From an uncultured Erysipelotrichaceae bacterium (GTDB taxonomy: Bacteria > Bacillota_I > Bacilli_A > Erysipelotrichales > Erysipelotrichaceae): a DNA stretch of 31,698 bases. Within the stretch, counting starts at the first letter, position 1, and each line of letters opens with the position of its first letter. Under the pieces are notes generated by a model. The model had not been told where the DNA came from, ran no database searches, and saw only the letters and a program-made list of their open reading frames with translations. The stretch covers positions 1-31,698 of the forward strand of contig CACZPD010000192.1 in NCBI GenBank assembly GCA_902782955.1, read 5' to 3'. The position numbers were made by a program, and so were the translations under genes. This document shows positions 1 through 9,197 of this stretch, in pieces.

Positions 1-1
1 A

Positions 2-673
2 AGAATGATCAAAGGCTGGATGTGGATCGAATACAGGAGAAAATCAGTATACTACGATTCCCAGGGACATATGGCAATGGGAAAAGTAAAGATCAACGGT
101 ATCACACATACATTTGATGAAACAACCGGCAAAGGAACTCCTGAAGTCAGTTGGGTTAAAAAATATGTCGGAGGTTACAGACCGTGGTACATCAAGGTCA
201 ATACCGGAACAAATGTTACAACAGTTTATACACGTGATTATAAAGGTGAATTTAATATACCTGTAAAAGCGTTTATATGCACAACCGGAAGAGCTGCCAA
301 ACCGACGCCTTCGGGTATAACTTTCACCAGTGTCAAGTATAGATGGTATTACAATCCTATATATGATCTGTGGAATCAGTACTGCACGTTCTTCGGCCGT
401 GGAAAAGAACAAGTTATGTTCCACTCACTGGCATATGAATCACAGAACAGATATGATCTTCGTGTTTCTCAGTGGGGTGCAATTGGCAAGAGTAAATCAT
501 CTGGCTGTGTCAGAATGTATGTTCGTGATACGAAATGGATCTATGATAATATTCCTGCGGGCGTAACAGTTAATACATTTAAAGGTAAAAGCACTGATGA
601 CAGACTTGGAAAACCAGCAAAACTTGGACCGTTAATTGATGGTCTGCGCTGGGATCTTACAGATGTAAGATAA
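2..673 (+). CDS. L,D-transpeptidase with cell-wall-binding repeat, 5'-truncated by window edge
   Basis: The frame is open to the left edge, so this is the C-terminal part of a larger secreted protein; the ATG at 5 is probably an internal codon. The first ~45 residues are a cell-wall-binding repeat (aromatic/Gly pattern such as YYDSQGHM and FDETTGK) like those in the next gene. The rest is a YkuD-type L,D-transpeptidase domain, with the conserved His in VMFHSL followed by SSGCVR, whose Cys (codon 506-508) is the expected nucleophile. Such enzymes make 3-3 peptidoglycan cross-links or anchor proteins outside the membrane. The gene ends in a strong terminator. The fold assignment rests on the H...SxGCxR motif and is fairly sure; the substrate is not known. 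Confidence 0.85.
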   Translation, partial: RMIKGWMWIEYRRKSVYYDSQGHMAMGKVKINGITHTFDETTGKGTPEVSWVKKYVGGYRPWYIKVNTGTNVTTVYTRDYKGEFNIPVKAFICTTGRAAKPTPSGITFTSVKYRWYYNPIYDLWNQYCTFFGRGKEQVMFHSLAYESQNRYDLRVSQWGAIGKSKSSGCVRMYVRDTKWIYDNIPAGVTVNTFKGKSTDDRLGKPAKLGPLIDGLRWDLTDVR

Positions 674-693
674 TATTTGACAAGCTTTATTGG

Positions 694-725
694 GACATCA
701 TCTAAAAAGGATGATGTCTTTTTTT
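694..725 (+). terminator. Intrinsic terminator after L,D-transpeptidase gene
   Basis: A perfect 9-bp stem (694-702 with 710-718), a 7-base loop and a run of seven T (719-725), starting 20 bases after the stop codon. Confidence 0.9.
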
Positions 726-765
726 CATAATATTAGTACAATAGAAGGAAAGATGGAGGTGCATT

Positions 766-3684
766 ATGAAAAGGATTACTAAAGTTATTATGGTTTTTTG
801 TATCCTATTTTCGCACAACACCCCCATTTATGCTTATGAAATTACATCTTTTAATAATCCCATACTGCAAGAAACTGTAAAAAATGGATGGAGCTCTGAT
901 GGGCAGAGGTACTATAAAAACGGTAAATATGTAACAGGTCAGCAGAAGATTGATGGATATTATTACTATTTTGACGAAAAAACCGGCAAAATGGTGCATG
1001 GCTGGAAATACTTAAGTGACAAAAAAATAACTGTATGGTACGGTCAGGAAACAGGTCATATGCTCTTTGGAGAGTATCGTATCAATATGAAATGGTATTA
1101 CCTTGATGATGTGACCGGCGGTATTACATATGGCTGGAAACAAATAAAGAGAAACGGAAAAACTATTACAGTTTATTACGATAAGAATGGCTGGAAAGTA
1201 TTCGGAAAACAAACAATCAACGGAAAATCTTATGAATTCAGCACTACGGATGGCGCATTAATTAAAGGGACAGATCCTTTCAAATCATCCTCCTCATCCT
1301 CCTCATCCAAATCAGAATCATCATCTGCATCTGGTTCTAAAAACAGGGGATGGGTAAAAAGCGGAAGCAGTTATAAATACTATAATGCAGAAGGTAAAAT
1401 GCTTACCGGAGAACAGACGATAGGAGGCTATCGGTATTACTTCGATGCAAAGAGCGGCTTAATGAAAAAAGGCTGGAGAAGATTGGACGATACATTCGTA
1501 TATTATGATTCTTTAGGTCATATGGTATTTGGTGAACAGACAATATCCGGGCACAGATATTACTTTTATGATTCTTCCGGGAAAATGGCACAAGGCTGGA
1601 GAAAGTCTGGATCAACCTATACATTCTATAACACGCAGGGCCATATGGTATTTGGTGAGCAGACGATCGAAGGAAACAGATATTTTTTTGATGAATCAAC
1701 CGGACAGATGAAAAAAGGCTGGCGTAAGGTTGGCAGCACATATGTTTATTACAATTCAGAAGGACATATGCTTTTTGGAAAGCAGTCAATTGGAAATTAC
1801 AGATATTTTTTCAATGAAAAAACAGGATTAATGAAAAAAGGCTGGCGGGAAGTTGTGGGAACATATGTCTATTATGATTCACAGGGACATTTATTATTGG
1901 GAGAGCATACGATCGGAGCTTACCGTTATTACTTTGATGAATTGACAGGCCGCATGGCAAAAGGCTGGCGGGAAGTAGACGATACATTTACTTTTTATGA
2001 CTCGAAAGGACATATGCTGTTAGGTGCTCAGACAATCGAAGGTTATCGATACTATTTCGATGAGACAACCGGGAAAATGAAAAAAGGCTGGCAGAAAAAT
2101 GAAGACACCTACAACTATTATGATTCTAAAGGTCATATGGTTTTTGGTAAACAAACTATATCCGGTTATCGCTATTATTTTTACGAGAATACGGGACGAA
2201 TGGCAGTTGGCTGGATGACTGATGATGATGGCTCTTACTATTATGACGAAAAAGGTCATATGGTCTTTGGGGAAAAACAGATTGGTGAATTTAAATGTAT
2301 CTTTGATGAGAAAACCGGTCGGCTGGTCAGCAAAACACCTCTTCTTGGCTCTTCTAACATCCAGGATGGCTGGAGTGAAGATAAACAAATGTATTTCAAA
2401 GATGGTCAATGTGTAACCGGACAGATAACGATTGGCGGATATAGGTATTATTTTGATGAGAATACCGGAAAAATGGTTCATGGCTGGAAATATATTGAGA
2501 GTGAAAATAAGACAGTATGGTATGGTGCTGAAACAGGTCATATGCTGTTTGGTGAATATCGTATCAACGGCCATTATTATTACCTGGATAAGATCACAGG
2601 CGGTATAACTTACGGCTGGAAGGAACGTAATAATAAAAAATATTACTATGACGATAATGGCTGGAAAGCTATGGGTATGTATTGGGTTGATGGGAAATGG
2701 CATCAGTTTGATTCATCTTCAGGTAGTTACATTGGTGAAGCAAAAGGATGGAAATGGCAGTCTTCCAAATTAGTTTTCTACGATGCGAACGATAATCTCG
2801 TAAAAGGAAACGTGAACATCAATTCCTTATCGTATTCTTTCAATGCAACTACCGGAGCCGTTAAGAATAAAGGCGAAGAAACAACTGTTTTTGACGGTCA
2901 GACAAACGCTATTATTAATGCGCATCGTTATGATTTTAACTCGGCAACAATGAAAGAGATTCTTAATACCTACGGAGGATATGATGAATATGTCAGATCC
3001 CTTGGAGGAGTTTTTACAAAATACAGACCCGGAAGAGGGTACGCCGTCACAACAGAAGCCGAATTTAAAGAAGTGGCAAAGTATGTGTGGGGTTTATTAA
3101 TGATCTATGGCGTAAATTATTATGGAGCTGTTTATGGAAGGGACAGCTGCTGGGGAGGAGCATATCCATCGGATGATGCATTCTATCTGGACGCTGCATC
3201 AATCGCTGCTGTTAAAGGAAAGATGAATCCGGAACATTCTTCAATTGACGAGGTTTTAGCCGGTAATACTGCGGCTGGTATGCAGGTTAACTGTACGCAG
3301 GGGCTGACTTATATTTTGAGAAAAGCCGGTTTAATTGAAAAGAGTGCGCCGACAGTAGAAAGCGAGTTCTATTACTACAAGACCGGTGACAGCAAGGAAT
3401 GGACACATTACTACCGAAATAACGGAGCTAAGATTATTACTGATCCGGGCAGTTTTAAAGTTGGTGACGTGATTGCATTCTTTAAAGGAACATCTTATAA
3501 ACATGTCTTTATGATTATGGAAGTAAATAAGTCTGCAGGTACATACACGATCTATGATTCAGGACATATACTGACAACAAATCGTAAGGGTATCCGGACA
3601 CTGAAGATCGGAGAATCTCCTGCTTCTCTGTTCGGGAGTTATAACAGCTGGGTTGCAATGCGGCTGCCTCTGAATCTTGATTAA
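766..3684 (+). CDS. Secreted cell-wall-binding repeat protein with NlpC/P60-like C-terminal domain
   Basis: 972 aa, with GGAGG (755-759) six bases before the ATG. A signal peptide (KR, hydrophobic core, probable cleavage after Ala23 in IYA) is followed by aromatic/Gly cell-wall-binding repeats of the PF01473 kind. An 85-aa module (residues 41-125) occurs again at 535-619. Between them are a Ser-rich linker (~173-191) and eight tandem 41-aa repeats (195-522), each starting GW. Residues ~715-972 resemble a papain-like NlpC/P60 amidase: Cys843 in VNCTQG, then GDVIAFF, then His913 in KHVFMIM. It is likely a peptidoglycan hydrolase or amidase held at the wall by its repeats. There is no C-terminal sorting signal, so it is probably not a substrate of the adjacent sortase. 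The repeats are certain; the enzyme class is probable and the ligand (choline or another wall polymer) is unknown. Confidence 0.8.
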   Translation: MKRITKVIMVFCILFSHNTPIYAYEITSFNNPILQETVKNGWSSDGQRYYKNGKYVTGQQKIDGYYYYFDEKTGKMVHGWKYLSDKKITVWYGQETGHMLFGEYRINMKWYYLDDVTGGITYGWKQIKRNGKTITVYYDKNGWKVFGKQTINGKSYEFSTTDGALIKGTDPFKSSSSSSSSKSESSSASGSKNRGWVKSGSSYKYYNAEGKMLTGEQTIGGYRYYFDAKSGLMKKGWRRLDDTFVYYDSLGHMVFGEQTISGHRYYFYDSSGKMAQGWRKSGSTYTFYNTQGHMVFGEQTIEGNRYFFDESTGQMKKGWRKVGSTYVYYNSEGHMLFGKQSIGNYRYFFNEKTGLMKKGWREVVGTYVYYDSQGHLLLGEHTIGAYRYYFDELTGRMAKGWREVDDTFTFYDSKGHMLLGAQTIEGYRYYFDETTGKMKKGWQKNEDTYNYYDSKGHMVFGKQTISGYRYYFYENTGRMAVGWMTDDDGSYYYDEKGHMVFGEKQIGEFKCIFDEKTGRLVSKTPLLGSSNIQDGWSEDKQMYFKDGQCVTGQITIGGYRYYFDENTGKMVHGWKYIESENKTVWYGAETGHMLFGEYRINGHYYYLDKITGGITYGWKERNNKKYYYDDNGWKAMGMYWVDGKWHQFDSSSGSYIGEAKGWKWQSSKLVFYDANDNLVKGNVNINSLSYSFNATTGAVKNKGEETTVFDGQTNAIINAHRYDFNSATMKEILNTYGGYDEYVRSLGGVFTKYRPGRGYAVTTEAEFKEVAKYVWGLLMIYGVNYYGAVYGRDSCWGGAYPSDDAFYLDAASIAAVKGKMNPEHSSIDEVLAGNTAAGMQVNCTQGLTYILRKAGLIEKSAPTVESEFYYYKTGDSKEWTHYYRNNGAKIITDPGSFKVGDVIAFFKGTSYKHVFMIMEVNKSAGTYTIYDSGHILTTNRKGIRTLKIGESPASLFGSYNSWVAMRLPLNLD
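886..1140 (+). repeat. 85-aa module, copy 1 of 2
   Basis: Codes for residues 41-125. It aligns without gaps to 2368-2622 at an offset of 1482 bases (494 codons), sharing landmarks such as KMVHGWKY, ETGHMLFGEYRIN and TGGITYGWK. Confidence 0.85.
1348..2331 (+). repeat. Eight tandem 123-bp repeats coding 41-aa wall-binding units
   Basis: Eight in-frame units of exactly 41 codons. Each begins with GW, has YY[DN]xxGHM near residues 11-18 and ends in an F-D-x-x-[ST]-G-x-M-type motif. Units have diverged in bases but kept their length, so this is an old array under selection for spacing rather than a recent slippage product. Confidence 0.9.
2368..2622 (+). repeat. 85-aa module, copy 2 of 2
   Basis: Second copy of the module at 886-1140, flanking the tandem array on its other side. 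Confidence 0.85.
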
Positions 3685-3712
3685 GGATTTAAAAACTATC
3701 ATCTGTAAGAGT

Positions 3713-3742
3713 AATATCCGCGTGAGCTGATATTCCCTTTTT
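3713..3742 (+). terminator. Possible weak terminator between repeat protein and sortase
   Basis: A 6-bp stem (3713-3718 with 3729-3734), a 10-base loop, then CCC and five T. The stem is AT-rich and short, so partial read-through into the sortase gene is likely. Confidence 0.3.
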
Positions 3743-3755
3743 AATCTGAAAAACA

Positions 3756-4520
3756 ATGACCGGAAAAAGAAGAAAAAAAGTATTGATCAGAATCATTCTG
3801 GATTTTATATCTGCAGGATGTTTGCTTGTCGCTGTATTTTCGGGGTATAAACTTTACCAGAATTCAAAAGAATACAGAGAAGGGGAGAATACATACGACA
3901 CCATAAGAGAGTCTGTATATGAAGGAACATTCAGAACAGATTATTTTGATGATGCTGAAATTCGGGAAAAGGTTTTTTCAAATTTGAAAAAACAGAATTC
4001 TGACTTTGTCGGATGGATTCACTTGGCTGATTCATCGGTTGATTATCCGTTTGTGCAGACAGATAATAATGATTTTTATTTATATCATTTATTTAACGGG
4101 GAATATAACAGATCCGGATGTGTTTTTATGGATATGGAAAATTCAGAAGATTTTACTGACAGAAATACTATCCTTTATGCGCATCATATGAGAAATGGCA
4201 CAATGTTTCACGATATCGTAAACTACGAAAAACAGGAGTATTACAATACGCATAAGATTATTCGTATCGATACATTGTATGAATCATATGATTTATATCC
4301 TGTCGCAGGCATTTTTACAACAGGTGATGAAGATTACCTGCGGATTCATTTTGATGATGATGAAGATTTCCTTGCGTATCTCAGCAGTTTTTTGGATCAC
4401 TCTACTTTTCAGTCTGAAGAAACGATCAATGGTGATGACCGGACGGTACTATTGTCGACTTGTGCGTATAACGTAAATGACGGCAGGTATGCTCTGATTG
4501 GAAAACTGGTTAAAAAATAG
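3756..4520 (+). CDS. srtB: Class B sortase
   Basis: 254 aa. A short basic N-terminus and one membrane segment (about residues 9-29) are followed by an extracellular sortase fold. The catalytic set is visible: LYAHHM with His143/His144, LLSTC with Cys236, and Arg244 in DGRYALIGK. The LYxHHM form and C-terminal position of Cys/Arg favour class B. Sortases cleave a sorting motif and join the protein to peptidoglycan or a pilin. No clear Shine-Dalgarno precedes this ATG, and the start was chosen because it sits just ahead of the membrane anchor. Neither nearby complete secreted protein carries a C-terminal sorting signal, so its substrate lies outside the window. Confidence 0.9.
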   Translation: MTGKRRKKVLIRIILDFISAGCLLVAVFSGYKLYQNSKEYREGENTYDTIRESVYEGTFRTDYFDDAEIREKVFSNLKKQNSDFVGWIHLADSSVDYPFVQTDNNDFYLYHLFNGEYNRSGCVFMDMENSEDFTDRNTILYAHHMRNGTMFHDIVNYEKQEYYNTHKIIRIDTLYESYDLYPVAGIFTTGDEDYLRIHFDDDEDFLAYLSSFLDHSTFQSEETINGDDRTVLLSTCAYNVNDGRYALIGKLVKK

Positions 4521-4601
4521 AAGATATTACATGAATCAGGATCATAAGAGGTTAATTGTGTTTTATATTGATAATTCTGTGATAAGAACTCTATTGATAT
4601 C

Positions 4602-4610
4602 TGTTAAAAT
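4602..4610 (+). promoter_or_regulatory. Extended -10 promoter for the surface-polymer operon
   Basis: TG-T-TAAAAT at 4602-4610. No good -35 is seen at 17-bp spacing, as expected for an extended -10 type. Transcription would start near 4616-4618, almost on the ATG at 4616. Confidence 0.5.
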
Positions 4611-4615
4611 AGTGA

Positions 4616-6544
4616 ATGATGTTATTTAAAGTGATGAAAAAATCGGGAAAGTATTTGTATTTTACAACAATGTTTCTGTTGTTTTTTTCTGTACCTGTCC
4701 ATGCATATATCGATCCTTCTGTGGCGACTTATGCCATTCAGGCGATTGCCGGAATAGCAATTACACTTGGAGCGGTCTTTGGTGTATATTGGCGGAGAAT
4801 TGTACGCTGGTTCCGCGGAGAAAGGATCCAGGCAGAGTCGAGAAAAAGAACCGTTACTGCTGCTGAAGAATCTATACGTGCGGAATATCCGGTTCAGGAA
4901 GAAAGTGAGCAGTATTCGTTTAAGGAAACTATTCTCGACAGTATTCCTGCTGTTTTCCTGATGCTTGCACTTTCTTTTATGCTTGGTTACTACGCACCTA
5001 TGGAAATCTATGTGCACAATCAGGCAGAATTCTGGTTTGATTACAGTATCATCAGACCTGTTTTCATTTATCTGACAGTATCTGTTTTTCTGCTGGGGTT
5101 TCTGATTCTGGCAGTGAGCTATTTCATTCATAAAAAATGTTATAAAGCCATGCTGAGTGCAGCGCTGAGCATTTTCCTGATCCTGTATTTCGAGGGGACA
5201 GTATTATCCGGATCTCTGCCGGTTTTAGACGGCAGTTCTCTGGAACTCAGCGGGCACGCCCGGGAAATCCTGGAATCGTTGGCTTTGTGTTTTGGAGTGA
5301 GCTTTATCGTTGCCGTCGCAGCAAGACTTTTAAATAAAAAACTATTTTATAGAATCATTATTGTACTGTCTGTTGTATTTACAGGTATTATGTTTGTTTC
5401 ATTGAACGGAATGATCCGGGATACAAACGGAAGGCAGAACAAGGAATACAAGGTGATTACAAAAGCAAACGAGTTTACTTTTTCCACTGATACAAATGTC
5501 ATCATACTGATGATGGATTCAGTAAACGGAGAAATGGCACAGCATGTTCTGGAGGATGAAGAATACAGTTCGTTTATGGAAGATTTTACATTCTTTCCGG
5601 ATACGCTTGGAGGATACAGCTATACCAGCCGATCCATTCCGCTCATCCTGACGGGGCAATGGTACGAGAACGAAGAAGACTTTGAATCATATTATAAAAA
5701 AGCCATGAATGCATCGCCGCTTTTTACCGCATTGAAAGAAAAAGATTACCGGCTGAATGTATATGAAAAAAGCCCTTTTTATGTGGATGATTATGCGCAG
5801 TTTGATAATTTCATGCTCAGCAAACCCAGGATTAAAGGACGCGCACCAATCATGGCACTGGAGACAAAAATGGTTCTATTCAAATACCTGCCATTTTTCT
5901 TTAAATCATATTTTACGGTAAATACAGAAGAATTTGAGAAATATGAGGATATTGGAAGCGACATATATTTTTGGTATATGGATACCTTCTATCGTCATGT
6001 TCGGGATTACGAATTCACCCTCACGGAAGAAAAACAATTTAAATACTACCATTTCGAAGGCGCATATGCTCCGTATGACCTGAGCGAAGATGTCCTGCGT
6101 CTTGAAGGGGAAGAAGGCACGTATGAAGGAGATGTGCGTGCTTCCTTCGAAACAGCCCATCAGCTGATCATGCGTCTGAAAAAACTGGGGATCTATGACA
6201 ATTCCATCATAGTTTTCCTGTCGGATCATGGCATCAATCAGGAAGGCGGAGAAGAAGGAAGACAGAATCCTGCGCTTCTGATCAAAGGTCTTAACGAACA
6301 TCACAGTCTTGAAGTATCAGATTCTCCTGTATCATACGGAGATCTTCAGAATGCTTTTGTAAAACTGATTGCGGGTAAAAAATCAGATGAGCTTTTTACG
6401 GGAAATGCGGTAAGGCGTTTTCTGCATTACAGTAAAGATGACCCGGATACACTGACCGAGTATACGCTCGAAGGCAATGCACAGGACTGGGAGAATCTGG
6501 TGAAGAGCGGGAAAGTATTTCAGACAGGTGGTGAAAAACAATGA
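4616..6544 (+). CDS. LtaS/EptA-like membrane phosphotransferase, paralogue 1 (active-site His replaced)
   Basis: 642 aa from 4616. An ATG at 4634 would begin MKKSGKYL and matches the paralogues equally well; neither has a clear ribosome binding site. A signal-like segment ends at VHA, followed by AYIDPSVATYAIQA and a membrane helix, a basic cytoplasmic linker, five more helices (~105-265), and an extracellular alkaline-phosphatase/sulfatase-superfamily domain. Visible motifs are ILMMDS (first metal Asp), YTSRSIP (T-x-x-S-x-P, predicted nucleophile Thr337) and LSDHG. The usual G-x-H-x-P motif reads GAYAP here, with Tyr484 for His. Related enzymes (LtaS, EptA) move phosphoglycerol or phosphoethanolamine onto surface polymers. 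The gene overlaps the next by 4 bases. The family is sure; the substrate is unknown, and the changed His may mean altered or lost activity. Confidence 0.85.
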   Translation: MMLFKVMKKSGKYLYFTTMFLLFFSVPVHAYIDPSVATYAIQAIAGIAITLGAVFGVYWRRIVRWFRGERIQAESRKRTVTAAEESIRAEYPVQEESEQYSFKETILDSIPAVFLMLALSFMLGYYAPMEIYVHNQAEFWFDYSIIRPVFIYLTVSVFLLGFLILAVSYFIHKKCYKAMLSAALSIFLILYFEGTVLSGSLPVLDGSSLELSGHAREILESLALCFGVSFIVAVAARLLNKKLFYRIIIVLSVVFTGIMFVSLNGMIRDTNGRQNKEYKVITKANEFTFSTDTNVIILMMDSVNGEMAQHVLEDEEYSSFMEDFTFFPDTLGGYSYTSRSIPLILTGQWYENEEDFESYYKKAMNASPLFTALKEKDYRLNVYEKSPFYVDDYAQFDNFMLSKPRIKGRAPIMALETKMVLFKYLPFFFKSYFTVNTEEFEKYEDIGSDIYFWYMDTFYRHVRDYEFTLTEEKQFKYYHFEGAYAPYDLSEDVLRLEGEEGTYEGDVRASFETAHQLIMRLKKLGIYDNSIIVFLSDHGINQEGGEEGRQNPALLIKGLNEHHSLEVSDSPVSYGDLQNAFVKLIAGKKSDELFTGNAVRRFLHYSKDDPDTLTEYTLEGNAQDWENLVKSGKVFQTGGEKQ

Positions 6545-8535
6545 GAGCAGGTACAGTTTTAAAATATCTCTGGCTGATCACCTGGTCTGTATTCCTGTTT
6601 ACCGGGAGAGTCCATGCTTATATCGATCCTTCGGTTGCGACTTATGCGATCCAGGCCATCGCCGGTATTGCCATTACGCTTGGAACGGTGCTGGGAGTGT
6701 ACTGGCGCAGGATCTCCAAAAGATTCCGCGGAAAGCAGAGAACAGCTGTCAATACGACGGAAAGTGATCTGCTGACTTTCCATGATCCTGTCAGCGGGGA
6801 AGAGATCAAAAGCATCCGGAAAACCGCTGAACCGGCTGCACAGGCGGAACAGACAATAAAGGTTATCCGTGCAGGAAAAGCACCGGAAGTCTATTCTTTC
6901 CGGGATTTCCTGAAGAATATGCTGTATGCGCTGCCGATTATTGCGGCTGTGGCTTTCATGATTGGAGTATATGCCCCGCTTGAAATATACATGAATAATC
7001 AGATTGAGTTCTGGTTTGACTACAGTTTTCTCAGGCCTGTTGTTCTCTATCTGTTTGCGGCGATCATCTGCGCCGGGACAGCACTTTATGCATTTTGTTA
7101 CTTTATTCATAAAAAGTTGTTTAAGGCCATGCTGGCAATAGGATTGATTGCTTTTCTGATTCTCTATATTCAGGGGAATTTTCTGGTGGCGCATTTGCCG
7201 GCTATGGACGGCAGTGAATGGAAAGCTGTTAAATATCTGACCGATACTTACATTTCGATCATTCTGACGCTGTGTTCTGCCCTTATAACTCTTATACTGA
7301 TGCGTTCCTTCAATGAAAAAACTTATCACCGTATCAGTTCATTTATCTGTCTGGTGGTTTCACTGATGCTCGGCATTTCTTTGATCAGCATTTCACTGAA
7401 AAAGAAAGGAACAGCAAAAAAAGAATTCCAGGTTGTCACTACCGAAAACGAATTTACATATTCTGAAGATACTAATTTTATCATTCTGATGCTGGATACC
7501 GTTAATGGGGAATATGCCGCAAAAGTACTGGCACAGGAAGAATACGGGAATATGATGGAAGACTTTACGTTCTTTGATGATACGATGGGTGTCTATACAA
7601 ATACCAACCGGGCAGTTCCATATATCCTGACTGGTGACTGGTATGAAAATGATGAAGATTTCATTACATACTACAAAAATGCATCCGCTGCTTCTCCGCT
7701 GTTTGCTTCTCTGACAGAGAAGGGTTATGAAATGAACCTCTATGAATCTCATGAATTTTTTGACTGGGATTATTCCAGATATAAAAATATCCTGCTTGAA
7801 CGTCCGCATGTCAATTCCAATTACCAATTCTGCAAGCTTGAATTGAAACTCGTTTTATTTAAATACCTTCCATATTATCTTAAGCCATTCATTATTCCGG
7901 ATACTACAGAGTTCAAAGATCTGGAAGAAACTGAAAAAACCATTTTCAAATGGCATGACCCACGATTTTACAGTGAAATTCAGAAAACAGAAATACAGAC
8001 TGTAAAACCAAAACAATTCAAATTCATTCATCTGGAAGGTTCACATACACCATGGAATCTGGACGAGAATGTGAACCGTGTCGAAGACGGAACAAGTACA
8101 TATGAAGCGGAAGTCAAGGCGCAGATCCGTCTTGCACATGTTTATTGTGAAAGTTTAAAAAAAGCTGGTGTTTATGATAATTCTGTTATTATCGTCATGT
8201 CAGATCACGGTCATGATGAGCCCGGACATTCCCAGCTGAACAGACACAATCCGATGCTTCTGATCAAAGGAATTGGGGAAAAGCATCCCTTGGAGATTTC
8301 GAAAGATGTCGTTTCCTATGAGGATCTGCAGGAAGCTTACCGGCGGCTGCTGGCCGGAAAGCGCGCGTCTGAACTCTTTGATTACCATGAAGGAGCGGAA
8401 CGTAAGAGAAGATTTTTGCAATACAACCATAAAGAAGAGTATCATATGGAAGAATACTACCAGGTCGGGTATGCCAAGAACTGGGATACAATGATACCGA
8501 GTGGTGTTGTATATGATTTGAAAGAAGGGAAATAA
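6541..8535 (+). CDS. LtaS/EptA-like membrane phosphotransferase, paralogue 2
   Basis: 664 aa. It starts in an ATGA overlap with paralogue 1, so the two are translationally coupled; AGGTGG lies just upstream. Architecture is the same: signal-like segment ending RVHA, AYIDPSVATYAIQA module, basic linker, five membrane helices, outside catalytic domain. Motifs are ILMLDT, TNRAVP (predicted nucleophile Thr355), HLEGSHTP with the His kept (His502) and MSDHGHDEPGH. A C-terminal tail (HMEEYYQVGY) is shared with paralogue 3. It is expected to transfer a phospho-alcohol group outside the membrane onto a glycan or teichoic-type polymer. It could also act as a hydrolase, since the fold covers both. Confidence 0.85.
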   Translation: MRAGTVLKYLWLITWSVFLFTGRVHAYIDPSVATYAIQAIAGIAITLGTVLGVYWRRISKRFRGKQRTAVNTTESDLLTFHDPVSGEEIKSIRKTAEPAAQAEQTIKVIRAGKAPEVYSFRDFLKNMLYALPIIAAVAFMIGVYAPLEIYMNNQIEFWFDYSFLRPVVLYLFAAIICAGTALYAFCYFIHKKLFKAMLAIGLIAFLILYIQGNFLVAHLPAMDGSEWKAVKYLTDTYISIILTLCSALITLILMRSFNEKTYHRISSFICLVVSLMLGISLISISLKKKGTAKKEFQVVTTENEFTYSEDTNFIILMLDTVNGEYAAKVLAQEEYGNMMEDFTFFDDTMGVYTNTNRAVPYILTGDWYENDEDFITYYKNASAASPLFASLTEKGYEMNLYESHEFFDWDYSRYKNILLERPHVNSNYQFCKLELKLVLFKYLPYYLKPFIIPDTTEFKDLEETEKTIFKWHDPRFYSEIQKTEIQTVKPKQFKFIHLEGSHTPWNLDENVNRVEDGTSTYEAEVKAQIRLAHVYCESLKKAGVYDNSVIIVMSDHGHDEPGHSQLNRHNPMLLIKGIGEKHPLEISKDVVSYEDLQEAYRRLLAGKRASELFDYHEGAERKRRFLQYNHKEEYHMEEYYQVGYAKNWDTMIPSGVVYDLKEGK

Positions 8536-8537
8536 CT

Positions 8538-9197
8538 ATGTACGAGATGAAACAAATGTATGATCTGGATCACACAATCGCCAAAGACTACTTACTGCAG
8601 TTTCAGTATCCATGGGAAGCATTAAAAGGAATCAAGGATTTCATCCTGGAGATCGGTCCGACTCTCGATAAGGAAGAATATGCCGAGATTTCAAAGAACG
8701 TCTGGGTCCATAAGACAGCAAAAGTATTTCCGAGTGCTTATTTGGGAGCACCATGCATTATCGGCCCGGATACGGAAGTCAGACACTGTGCATTTATCCG
8801 CGGCAGCGCACTTGTTGGCGCCAACTGTGTTGTAGGCAATTCCTGCGAATTGAAAAATGTAATACTTTTCGATCATGTGCAGACACCGCATTACAACTAT
8901 GTCGGAGATTCCATCCTTGGTTATTACAGCCATATGGGTGCAGGTTCCATTACCAGCAACGTCAAGAGCGATAAGAAGCTCGTTGTTGTTCATGATATAG
9001 AAGATAATATCGAAACGGGTATGAAAAAATTTGGTGCTATGCTGGGTGATTATGTCGAAGTTGGCTGCAACTCTGTTCTGAATCCTGGTACTGTGATCGG
9101 CAGAAACAGCAGAATCTATCCGACAAGCTGTGTCAGAGGCGTCGTACCTGAAAACAGTATTTTCAAAAACAGCGGCGAAATCGTAACGCAGGAATAA
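8538..9197 (+). CDS. Left-handed beta-helix acyltransferase-like protein (GlmU C-terminal type)
   Basis: 219 aa, ATG two bases after the preceding stop, with GAAGGGA upstream. About 50 helical residues lead into hexapeptide repeats with regularly spaced V/I/L (for example IIGPDTEV, LVGANCVVGN, VEVGCNSVLNPGTVIG). This is the acyltransferase/nucleotidyltransferase-associated beta-helix seen at the end of GlmU and sugar-nucleotide pyrophosphorylases. No nucleotidyltransferase domain is attached. GAGSITSN and the long GMKKFGAMLG insertion match sugar-nucleotide-linked members. It sits inside the phosphotransferase operon, so a cytoplasmic O- or N-acetyl transfer to a precursor of the same polymer is plausible. 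Fold confident, substrate not. Confidence 0.75.
   Translation: MYEMKQMYDLDHTIAKDYLLQFQYPWEALKGIKDFILEIGPTLDKEEYAEISKNVWVHKTAKVFPSAYLGAPCIIGPDTEVRHCAFIRGSALVGANCVVGNSCELKNVILFDHVQTPHYNYVGDSILGYYSHMGAGSITSNVKSDKKLVVVHDIEDNIETGMKKFGAMLGDYVEVGCNSVLNPGTVIGRNSRIYPTSCVRGVVPENSIFKNSGEIVTQE

Noticed and set aside
1348..2331. Regular repeats as a CRISPR array
   Set aside because: They are in-frame 123-bp protein repeats without constant short repeats and unique spacers.
766..3684. Calling the repeats choline-binding
   Set aside because: The repeat family also binds glucan and other polymers, and no choline pathway gene is in the window, so the ligand is left open.
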